From contig OU452231.1 in NCBI GenBank assembly GCA_911728455.2, positions 11,466,078 through 11,530,077 of the forward strand: a stretch of 64,000 nucleotides of DNA, written 5' to 3'. The DNA comes from Marthasterias glacialis. Taxonomy: Eukaryota > Echinodermata > Asteroidea > Forcipulatida > Asteriidae. Below are positions 22,927 through 33,200 of this stretch, in pieces. The translations under genes were made by a program, and so were the position numbers. The notes under the pieces were generated by a model. It did no database searches, was not told the origin of the DNA, and saw nothing but the letters and a program-made list of their open reading frames with translations. The number at the start of each line of letters is the position of its first letter. Position 1 is the stretch's first letter.

Positions 22927-22937
22927 TTGGCGGGAAA
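22927..22937 (-). promoter_or_regulatory. E2F-like motif overlapping an inverted CCAAT
   Basis: The + strand TTGGCGGGAAA reads TTTCCCGCCAA on the - strand, and TTTCCCGC fits the E2F consensus TTTSSCGC exactly. With the preceding bases the - strand reads TTTCCCGCCAATAC, so a CCAAT pentamer overlaps the motif. I count 13 exceptions among the 132 copies just upstream of the monomer starts: those before M23, M26, M42, M43, M45, M52, M75, M77, M82, M87 and M132 (TTGGCGGAAAA or TTGCCGGAAAA), M93 (TTGTCGGG) and M102 (TCTGCGGG). Binding is inferred from sequence only. Confidence 0.45.
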
Positions 22938-24432
22938 CTGACAAGTCTGACACAGTTGGAAAGCCCTGGTCATGGGCTTTCTGAAAATACCGGTCTTGGG
23001 GCTGAGGGGTAAACAGGGAGGATGCCAGGGACAGCGGAGTGAGGACACCCCGAGGATGTCCAGTGCATACGGCCATGCTGTGTGTACGTCAACAATAGCC
23101 ACGGCCGGTACGTGTGTGCTGGACCGAAGCCAGCAAAAAAAAAACGCCGAAAAAAGAAGTCGCCAGAGCCACGGCCAATAACTCCAGAAATAATAGGGCT
23201 AGAGAGAAAATTCTTGTACCTGCAGGTAGCTGCCATAGTCCTGCATCCAAAAATCTGGTTTTCCACGCCAGCCAGGGCCATCTTCCGCCTTTAAAATACC
23301 AGGGAGTGGGGCTGCTCCGAATGCGCTTCAAACGCCTGTCTAATGGAACTTTTGTACACGAAGCTGTAACAGAGTGAAAACAAGACTTAGCAACGGCTCT
23401 ATCTACCAAAGTATTGGCGGGAAACTGACAAGTCTGACACTGTTGGAAAGCCCTGGTCATAAGCATTCCGAAAATACCGGTCTCGGGGCTGCGGGGTAAA
23501 CAGGGAGGATGCCAGGGACAGCGGAGTGAGGACACCCCGAGGATGTCCAGTGCATACGGCCATGCTGTGTGTACGTCAACAATAGCCAAGGCCGGTACTT
23601 GTGTGCTGGACCGAAGCCAGCAAAAAAAACCAGCCGAAATAAGAAGTCGCCAGAGCCACGGCCAATAACTCCAGAAATAATGGGGCTAGAGAGAAATTTC
23701 TTGTTCCTGCAGGTAGCTGCCATAGTCCTGCATCCAAAAATCTGGTTTTCCACGCCAGCCAGGGCCATCTTCCGCCTTGAAAATACCAGGGAGCGGGGCT
23801 GCTCCGAATGCGCTTCAAACGCCTGTCTAATGGAACTTTTGTACACGAAGCTGTAACAGAGTGAAAACAAGACTTAGCAACGGCTCTATCTCCCAAAGTA
23901 TTGGCGGGAAACTGACAAGTCTGACACAGTTGGAAAGCCCTGGTCATGGGCTTTCTGAAAATACCGGTCTTGGGGCTGAGGGGTAAACAGGGAGGATGCC
24001 AGGGACAGCGGAGTGAGGACACCCCGAGGATGTCCAGTGCATACGGCCATGCTGTGTGTACGTCAACAATAGCCACGGCCAGTACGTGTGTGCTGGACCG
24101 AAGCCAGCAAAAAAAAAACGCCGAAAAAAGAAGTCGCCAGAGCCACGGCCAATAACTCCAGAAATAATAGGGCTAGAGAGAAAATTCTTGTATCTGCAGG
24201 TAGCTGCCATAGTCCTGCATCCAAAAATCTGGTTTTCCACGCCAGCCAGGGCCATCTTCCGCCTTTAAAATACCAGGGAGTGGGGCTGCTCCGAATGCGC
24301 TTCAAACGCCTGTCTAATGGAACTTTTGTACACGAAGCTGTAACAGAGTGAAAACAAGACTTAGCAACGGCTCTATCTACCAAAGTATTGGCGGGAAACT
24401 AACAAGTCTGACACTGTTGGAAAGCCCTGGTC

Positions 24433-25406
24433 ATGGGCTTTCCGAAAATACTGGTCTTGGGGCTGAGGGGTAAACAGGGAGGATGCCAGGGACAGCGGAG
24501 TGAGGACACCCCGAGGATGTCCAGTGCATACGGCCATGCTGTGTGTACGTCAACAATAGCCAAGGCCGGTACGTGTGTGCTGGACCGAAGCCAGCAAAAA
24601 AAAAAAGCCGAAATAAGAAGTCGCCAGAGCCACGGCCAATAACTCCAGAAATAATGGGGCTAGAGAGAAAATTCTTGTAACTGCAGGTAGCTGCCATATT
24701 CCTGCATCCAAAAATCTGGTTTTCCACGCCCGCCAGGGCCATCTTCCGCCTTGAAAACACCACAGAGCGGGGCTGCTCCGAATGCGCTTCAAACGTCTGT
24801 CTAATGGAACTTTTGTACACGAAGCTGTAACAGAGTGAAAACAAGACTTAGCAACGGCTCTATCTCCCAAAGTATTGGCGGAAAACTGACAAGTCTGACA
24901 CAGTTGGAAAGCCCTGGTCATGGGCTTTCCAAAAATACCGGTCTTGAGTCTGCAGGGTAAACAGGGAGGATGCCAGAGACAGCGGAGTGAGGACACCCCG
25001 AGGATGTCCAGTGCATACGGCCATGCTGTGTGTACGTCAACAATAGCCAAGGCCGGTACGTGTGTGCTGGACCGAAGCCAGCAAAAAAAAACAGCCGAAA
25101 TAAGAAGTCGCCAGAGCCACGGCCAATAACTCCAGAAATAATGGGGCTAGAGAGAAATTTCTTGTACCTGCAGGTAGCTGCCATAGTCCTGCATCCAAAA
25201 ATCTGGTTTTCCACGCCAGCCAGGGCCATCTTCCGCCTTGAAAACACCAGGGAGCGGGGCTGCTCCGAATGCGCTTCAAACGCCTGTCTAATGGAACTTT
25301 TGTACACGAAGCTGTAACAGAGTGAAAACAAGACTTAGCAACGGCTCTATCTCCCAAAGTATTGGCGGGAAACTGACAAGTTTGACACAGTTGGAAAGCC
25401 CTGGTC
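24433..25406 (+). repeat. Two monomers (M51-M52) interrupting pentamer HOR 'A'
   Basis: M51 matches M41 and M44 (AAACTAACAAG before it, ACTGGTCTTGG, TTGTAACTGCAGG, CGCCCGCC, CACCACAGAGC). M52 has the CTTGAGTCTGCAG leader and the TTGGCGGAAAA change. The pair resembles the neighbours at 19.5-21.9 kb, so it is either a remnant of the older order or a copy from it. Confidence 0.85.
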
Positions 25407-27841
25407 ATGGGCTTTCTGAAAATACCGGTCTTGGGGCTGAGGGGTAAACAGGGAGGATGCCAGGGACAGCGGAGTGAGGACACCCCGAGGATGTCCAGTG
25501 CATACGGCCATGCTGTGTGTACGTCAACAATAGCCAAGGCCGGTACGTGTGTGCTGGACCGAAGCCAGCAAAAAAAAACAGCCGAAATAAGAAGTCGCCA
25601 GAGCCACGGCCAATAACTCCAGAAATAATGGGGCTAGAGAGAAATTTCTTGTTCCTGCAGGTAGCTGCCATAGTCCTGCATCCAAAAATCTGGTTTTCCA
25701 CGCCAGCCAGGGCCATCTTCCGCCTTGAAAATACCAGGGAGCGGGGCTGCTCCGAATGCGCTTCAAACGCCTGTCTAATGGAACTTTTGTACACGAAGCT
25801 GTAACAGAGTGAAAACAAGACTTAGCAACGGCTCTATCTCCCAAAGTATTGGCGGGAAACTGACAAGTCTGACACAGTTGGAAAGCCCTGGTCATGGGCT
25901 TTCTGAAAATACCGGTCTTGGGGCTGAGGGGTAAACAGGGAGGATGCCAGGGACAGCGGAGTGAGGACACCCCGAGGATGTCCAGTGCATACGGCCATGC
26001 TGTGTGTACGTCAACAATAGCCAAGGCCGGTACGTGTGTGCTGGACCGAAGCCAGCAAAAAAAACCAGCCGAAATAAGAAGTCGCCAGAGCCACGGCCAA
26101 TAACTCCAGAAATAATGGGGCTAGAGAGAAATTTCTTGTTCCTGCAGGTAGCTGCCATAGTCCTGCATCCAAAAATCTGGTTTTCCACGCCAGCCAGGGC
26201 CATCTTCCGCCTTGAAAATACCAGGGAGCGGGGCTGCTCCGAATGCGCTTCAAACGCCTGTCTAATGGAACTTTTGTACACGAAGCTGTAACAGAGTGAA
26301 AACAAGACTTAGCAACGGCTCTATCTCCCAAAGTATTGGCGGGAAACTGACAAGTCTGACACAGTTGGAAAGCCCTGGTCATGGGCTTTCTGAAAATACC
26401 GGTCTTGGGGCTGAGGGGTAAACAGGGAGGATGCCAGGGACAGCGGAGTGAGGACACCCCGAGGATGTCCAGTGCATACGGCCATGCTGTGTGTACGTCA
26501 ACAATAGCCAAGGCCGGTACGTGTGTGCTGGACCGAAGCCAGCAAAAAAAAAACGCCGAAAAAAGAAGTCGCCAGAGCCACGGCCAATAACTCCAGAAAT
26601 AATAGGGCTAGAGAGAAAATTCTTGTACCTGCAGGTAGCTGCCATAGTCCTGCATCCAAAAATCTGGTTTTCCACGCCAGCCAGGGCCATCTTCCGCCTT
26701 TAAAATACCAGGGAGTGGGGCTGCTCCGAATGCGCTTCAAACGCCTGTCTAATGGAACTTTTGTACACGAAGCTGTAACAGAGTGAAAACAAGACTTAGC
26801 AACGGCTCTATCTACCAAAGTATTGGCGGGAAACTGACAAGTCTGACACTGTTGGAAAGCCCTGGTCATAAGCATTCCGAAAATACCGGTCTCGGGGCTG
26901 CGGGGTAAACAGGGAGGATGCCAGGGACAGCGGAGTGAGGACACCCCGAGGATGTCCAGTGCATACGGCCATGCTGTGTGTACGTCAACAATAGCCAAGG
27001 CCGGTACTTGTGTGCTGGACCGAAGCCAGCAAAAAAAACCAGCCGAAATAAGAAGTCGCCAGAGCCACGGCCAATAACTCCAGAAATAATGGGGCTAGAG
27101 AGAAATTTCTTGTTCCTGCAGGTAGCTGCCATAGTCCTGCATCCAAAAATCTGGTTTTCCACGCCAGCCAGGGCCATCTTCCGCCTTGAAAATACCAGGG
27201 AGCGGGGCTGCTCCGAATGCGCTTCAAACGCCTGTCTAATGGAACTTTTGTACACGAAGCTGTAACAGAGTGAAAACAAGACTTAGCAACGGCTCTATCT
27301 CCCAAAGTATTGGCGGGAAACTGACAAGTCTGACACAGTTGGAAAGCCCTGGTCATGGGCTTTCTGAAAATACCGGTCTTGGGGCTGAGGGGTAAACAGG
27401 GAGGATGCCAGGGACAGCGGAGTGAGGACACCCCGAGGATGTCCAGTGCATACGGCCATGCTGTGTGTACGTCAACAATAGCCACGGCCAGTACGTGTGT
27501 GCTGGACCGAAGCCAGCAAAAAAAAAACGCCGAAAAAAGAAGTCGCCAGAGCCACGGCCAATAACTCCAGAAATAATAGGGCTAGAGAGAAAATTCTTGT
27601 ATCTGCAGGTAGCTGCCATAGTCCTGCATCCAAAAATCTGGTTTTCCACGCCAGCCAGGGCCATCTTCCGCCTTTAAAATACCAGGGAGTGGGGCTGCTC
27701 CGAATGCGCTTCAAACGCCTGTCTAATGGAACTTTTGTACACGAAGCTGTAACAGAGTGAAAACAAGACTTAGCAACGGCTCTATCTACCAAAGTATTGG
27801 CGGGAAACTAACAAGTCTGACACTGTTGGAAAGCCCTGGTC

Positions 27842-28328
27842 ATGGGCTTTCCGAAAATACTGGTCTTGGGGCTGAGGGGTAAACAGGGAGGATGCCAGGG
27901 ACAGCGGAGTGAGGACACCCCGAGGATGTCCAGTGCATACGGCCATGCTGTGTGTACGTCAACAATAGCCAAGGCCGGTACGTGTGTGCTGGACCGAAGC
28001 CAGCAAAAAAAAACAGCCGAAATAAGAAGTCGCCAGAGCCACGGCCAATAACTCCAGAAATAATGGGGCTAGAGAGAAATTTCTTGTTCCTGCAGGTAGC
28101 TGCCATAGTCCTGCATCCAAAAATCTGGTTTTCCACGCCAGCCAGGGCCATCTTCCGCCTTGAAAATACCAGGGAGCGGGGCTGCTCCGAATGCGCTTCA
28201 AACGCCTGTCTAATGGAACTTTTGTACACGAAGCTGTAACAGAGTGAAAACAAGACTTAGCAACGGCTCTATCTCCCAAAGTATTGGCGGGAAACTGACA
28301 AGTCTGACACAGTTGGAAAGCCCTGGTC
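27842..28328 (+). repeat. Recombinant monomer M58
   Basis: The left part carries the private markers of M41, M44 and M51: AAACTAACAAG just before it and ACTGGTCTTGG inside it. The right part carries the markers of M46 and M53: AACAGCCG and TTGTTCCTGCAGG. M51 itself continues with TTGTAACTGCAGG. The switch therefore lies between about 27870 and 28088. This is a visible exchange junction at the border between the second and third copies of pentamer HOR 'A'. Confidence 0.82.
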
Positions 28329-30276
28329 ATGGGCTTTCTGAAAATACCGGTCTTGGGGCTGAGGGGTAAACAGGGAGGATGCCAGGGACAGCGGAGTGAG
28401 GACACCCCGAGGATGTCCAGTGCATACGGCCATGCTGTGTGTACGTCAACAATAGCCAAGGCCGGTACGTGTGTGCTGGACCGAAGCCAGCAAAAAAAAC
28501 CAGCCGAAATAAGAAGTCGCCAGAGCCACGGCCAATAACTCCAGAAATAATGGGGCTAGAGAGAAATTTCTTGTACCTGCAGGTAGCTGCCATAGTCCTG
28601 CATCCAAAAATCTGGTTTTCCACGCCAGCCAGGGCCATCTTCCGCCTTGAAAATACCAGGGAGCGGGGCTGCTCCGAATGCGCTTCAAACGCCTGTCTAA
28701 TGGAACTTTTGTACACGAAGCTGTAACAGAGTGAAAACAAGACTTAGCAACGGCTCTATCTCCCAAAGTATTGGCGGGAAACTGACAAGTCTGACACAGT
28801 TGGAAAGCCCTGGTCATGGGCTTTCTGAAAATACCGGTCTTGGGGCTGAGGGGTAAACAGGGAGGATGCCAGGGACAGCGGAGTGAGGACACCCCGAGGA
28901 TGTCCAGTGCATACGGCCATGCTGTGTGTACGTCAACAATAGCCACGGCCGGTACGTGTGTGCTGGACCGAAGCCAGCAAAAAAAAAACGCCGAAAAAAG
29001 AAGTCGCCAGAGCCACGGCCAATAACTCCAGAAATAATAGGGCTAGAGAGAAAATTCTTGTACCTGCAGGTAGCTGCCATAGTCCTGCATCCAAAAATCT
29101 GGTTTTCCACGCCAGCCAGGGCCATCTTCCGCCTTTAAAATACCAGGGAGTGGGGCTGCTCCGAATGCGCTTCAAACGCCTGTCTAATGGAACTTTTGTA
29201 CACGAAGCTGTAACAGAGTGAAAACAAGACTTAGCAACGGCTCTATCTACCAAAGTATTGGCGGGAAACTGACAAGTCTGACACTGTTGGAAAGCCCTGG
29301 TCATAAGCATTCCGAAAATACCGGTCTCGGGGCTGCGGGGTAAACAGGGAGGATGCCAGGGACAGCGGAGTGAGGACACCCCGAGGATGTCCAGTGCATA
29401 CGGCCATGCTGTGTGTACGTCAACAATAGCCAAGGCCGGTACTTGTGTGCTGGACCGAAGCCAGCAAAAAAAACCAGCCGAAATAAGAAGTCGCCAGAGC
29501 CACGGCCAATAACTCCAGAAATAATGGGGCTAGAGAGAAATTTCTTGTTCCTGCAGGTAGCTGCCATAGTCCTGCATCCAAAAATCTGGTTTTCCACGCC
29601 AGCCAGGGCCATCTTCCGCCTTGAAAATACCAGGGAGCGGGGCTGCTCCGAATGCGCTTCAAACGCCTGTCTAATGGAACTTTTGTACACGAAGCTGTAA
29701 CAGAGTGAAAACAAGACTTAGCAACGGCTCTATCTCCCAAAGTATTGGCGGGAAACTGACAAGTCTGACACAGTTGGAAAGCCCTGGTCATGGGCTTTCT
29801 GAAAATACCGGTCTTGGGGCTGAGGGGTAAACAGGGAGGATGCCAGGGACAGCGGAGTGAGGACACCCCGAGGATGTCCAGTGCATACGGCCATGCTGTG
29901 TGTACGTCAACAATAGCCACGGCCAGTACGTGTGTGCTGGACCGAAGCCAGCAAAAAAAAAACGCCGAAAAAAGAAGTCGCCAGAGCCACGGCCAATAAC
30001 TCCAGAAATAATAGGGCTAGAGAGAAAATTCTTGTATCTGCAGGTAGCTGCCATAGTCCTGCATCCAAAAATCTGGTTTTCCACGCCAGCCAGGGCCATC
30101 TTCCGCCTTTAAAATACCAGGGAGTGGGGCTGCTCCGAATGCGCTTCAAACGCCTGTCTAATGGAACTTTTGTACACGAAGCTGTAACAGAGTGAAAACA
30201 AGACTTAGCAACGGCTCTATCTACCAAAGTATTGGCGGGAAACTGACAAGTCTGACACTGTTGGAAAGCCCTGGTC

Positions 30277-33200
30277 ATAAGCTTTCCAAAAATACCGGTC
30301 TCGGGGCTGCGGGGTAAACAGGGAGGATGCCAGGGACAGCGGATGAGGACACCCCGAGGATGTCCAGTGCATATGGCCATGCTGTGTGTACGTCAACAAT
30401 AGCCAAGACCGGTACGTGTGTGCTGGACCGAATCCAGCAAAAAAAAACCCAGCCGAAATAAGAAGTCGCCAGAGCCACGGCCAATAACTCCAGAAATAAT
30501 GGGGCTAGAGAGAAATTTCTTGTACCTGCAGGTAGCTGCCATAGTCCTGCATCCAAAAATCTGGTTTTCCACGCCAGCCAGGGCCATCTTCCGCCTTGAA
30601 AATACCAGGGAGTGGGGCTGCTCCATATGCGCTTCAAACGCCTGTCTAATGGAACTTTTGTACACGAAGCTGTAACAGAGTGAAAACAAGACTTAGCAAC
30701 GGCTCTATCTACCAAAGTATTGGCGGGAAACTGACAAGTCTGACACTGTTGGAAAGCCCTGGTCATGGGCTTTCCGAAAATACCGGTCTTGGGGCTGAGG
30801 GGTAAACAGGGAGGATGCCAGGGACAGCGGAGTGAGGACACCCCGAGGATGTCCAGTGCATACGGCCATGCTGTGTGTACGTCAACAATAGCCACGGCCG
30901 GTACGTGTGTGCTGGACCGAAGCCAGCAAAAAAAAAACGCCGAAAAAAGAAGTCGCCAGAGCCACGGCCAATAACTCCAGAAATAATAGGGCTAGAGAGA
31001 AAATTCTTGTACCTGCAGGTAGCTGCCATAGTCCTGCATCCAAAAATCTGGTTTTCCACGCCAGCCAGGGCCATCTTCCGCCTTGAAAATACCAGGGAGC
31101 GGGGCTGCTCCGAATGCGCTTCAAACGCCTGTCTAATGGAACTTTTGTACACGAAGCTGTAACAGAGTGAAAACAAGACTTAGCAACGGCTCTATCTACC
31201 AAAGTATTGGCGGGAAACTGACAAGTCTGACACTGTTGGAAAGCCCTGGTCATAAGCTTTCCGAAAATACCGGTCTCGGGGCTGCGGGGTAAACAGGGAG
31301 GATGCCAGGGACAGCGGAGTGAGGACACCCCGAGGATGTCCAGTGCATACGGCCATGCTGCGTGTACGTCAACAATAGCCAAGACCGGTACGTGTGTGCT
31401 GGACCGAAGCCAGCAAAAAAAAACCAGCCGAAATAAGAAGTCGCCAGAGCCACGGCCAATAACTCCAGAAATAATGGGGCTAGAGAGAAATTTCTTGTAC
31501 CTGCAGGTAGCTGCCATAGTCCTGCATCCAAAAATCTGGTTTTCCACGCTAGCCAGGGCCATATTCCGCCTTGAAAATACCAGGGAGCGGGGCTGCTCTG
31601 AATGCGCTTCAAACGCCTGTCTAATGGAACTTTTGTACACGAAGCTGTAACAGAGTGAAAACAAGACTTAGCAACGGCTCTATCTCCCAAAGTATTGGCG
31701 GGAAACTGACAAGTCTGACACAGTTGGAAAGCCCTGGTCATGGGCTTTCTGAAAATACCGGTATTGGGGCTGAGGGGTAAACAGGGAGGATGCCAGGGAC
31801 AGCGGAGTGAGGACACCCCGAGGATGTCCAGTGCATACGGCCATGCTGTGTGTACGTCAACAATAGCCACGGCCAGTACGTGTGTGCTGGACCGAAGCCA
31901 GCAAAAAAAAAACGCCGAAAAAAGAAGTCGCCAGAGCCACGGCCAATAACTCCAGAAATAATAGGGCTAGAGAGAAAATTCTTGTATCTGCAGGTAGCTG
32001 CCATAGTCCTGCATCCAAAAATCTGGTTTTCCACGCCAGCCAGGGCCATCTTCCGCCTTTAAAATACCAGGGAGTGGGGCTGCTCCGAATGCGCTTCAAA
32101 CGCCTGTCTAATGGAACTTTTGTACACGAAGCTGTAACAGAGTGAAAACAAGACTTAGCAACGGCTCTATCTACCAAAGTATTGGCGGGAAACTGACAAG
32201 TCTGACACTGTTGGAAAGCCCTGGTCATAAGCTTTCCAAAAATACCGGTCTCGGGGCTGCGGGGTAAACAGGGAGGATGCCAGGGACAGCGGATGAGGAC
32301 ACCCCGAGGATGTCCAGTGCATATGGCCATGCTGTGTGTACGTCAACAATAGCCAAGACCGGTACGTGTGTGCTGGACCGAATCCAGCAAAAAAAAACCC
32401 AGCCGAAATAAGAAGTCGCCAGAGCCACGGCCAATAACTCCAGAAATAATGGGGCTAGAGAGAAATTTCTTGTACCTGCAGGTAGCTGCCATAGTCCTGC
32501 ATCCAAAAATCTGGTTTTCCACGCCAGCCAGGGCCATCTTCCGCCTTGAAAATACCAGGGAGTGGGGCTGCTCCATATGCGCTTCAAACGCCTGTCTAAT
32601 GGAACTTTTGTACACGAAGCTGTAACAGAGTGAAAACAAGACTTAGCAACGGCTCTATCTACCAAAGTATTGGCGGGAAACTGACAAGTCTGACACTGTT
32701 GGAAAGCCCTGGTCATGGGCTTTCCGAAAATACCGGTCTTGGGGCTGAGGGGTAAACAGGGAGGATGCCAGGGACAGCGGAGTGAGGACACCCCGAGGAT
32801 GTCCAGTGCATACGGCCATGCTGTGTGTACGTCAACAATAGCCACGGCCGGTACGTGTGTGCTGGACCGAAGCCAGCAAAAAAAAAACGCCGAAAAAAGA
32901 AGTCGCCAGAGCCACGGCCAATAACTCCAGAAATAATAGGGCTAGAGAGAAAATTCTTGTACCTGCAGGTAGCTGCCATAGTCCTGCATCCAAAAATCTG
33001 GTTTTCCACGCCAGCCAGGGCCATCTTCCGCCTTGAAAATACCAGGGAGCGGGGCTGCTCCGAATGCGCTTCAAACGCCTGTCTAATGGAACTTTTGTAC
33101 ACGAAGCTGTAACAGAGTGAAAACAAGACTTAGCAACGGCTCTATCTACCAAAGTATTGGCGGGAAACTGACAAGTCTGACACTGTTGGAAAGCCCTGGT

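Larger units (their letters stand above)
22485..22971 (+). repeat. Reference monomer (M47), 487 bp
   Basis: This copy serves as a map of the unit. In order it holds the conserved start CATGGGCTTT, an AgeI-type ACCGGT, a G-rich stretch, an imperfect inverted repeat (GGACA...TGTCC), TACGGCCAT, a CRE-like TACGTCA, the A-tract (22648-22655), GGCCAATAA, a 12-bp palindrome around PstI/SbfI (22730-22741), a C-rich stretch ending in TTCCGCC, TTTTGTACACGAAG with a BsrGI site, and TTGGCGGGAAA (22927-22937). By hand count it has 253 G+C of 487 (52%) and 20 CpG. The choice of start is arbitrary because the array is circularly permutable. Confidence 0.95.
21998..30276 (+). repeat. Pentamer HOR 'A', ~2435 bp, three copies
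   Basis: Copies are M46-M50 (21998-24432), M53-M57 (25407-27841) and M58-M62 (27842-30276). The five positions are recognised by: (1) AACAGCCG with TTGTTCCTGCAGG, (2) AACCAGCCG, (3) CGCCGAAAAAAG with CCTTTAAAATACC, (4) CATAAGCATTCCG at 23459, 26868 and 29303, and (5) ACGGCCAGTACG with TTGTATCTGCAGG. The second and third copies are adjacent and offset by exactly 2435 bp. M51-M52 (24433-25406) separate the first from the second. Small differences exist, for example CCAAGGCC in M55 against CCACGGCC in M48 and M60, and the leader of position 1. Confidence 0.93.

Noticed and set aside
22485-22971. Polyadenylation signals such as AAATAATGG and AAATAAG
   Set aside because: No AATAAA is present in the reference unit, and these near-matches occur in A-rich sequence without other signs of a transcription unit.
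23459-23470. CATAAGCATTCC as the end of an inserted element
   Set aside because: It is a three-base substitution cluster in the normal monomer start with no length change, recurring at the same position in each pentamer copy.
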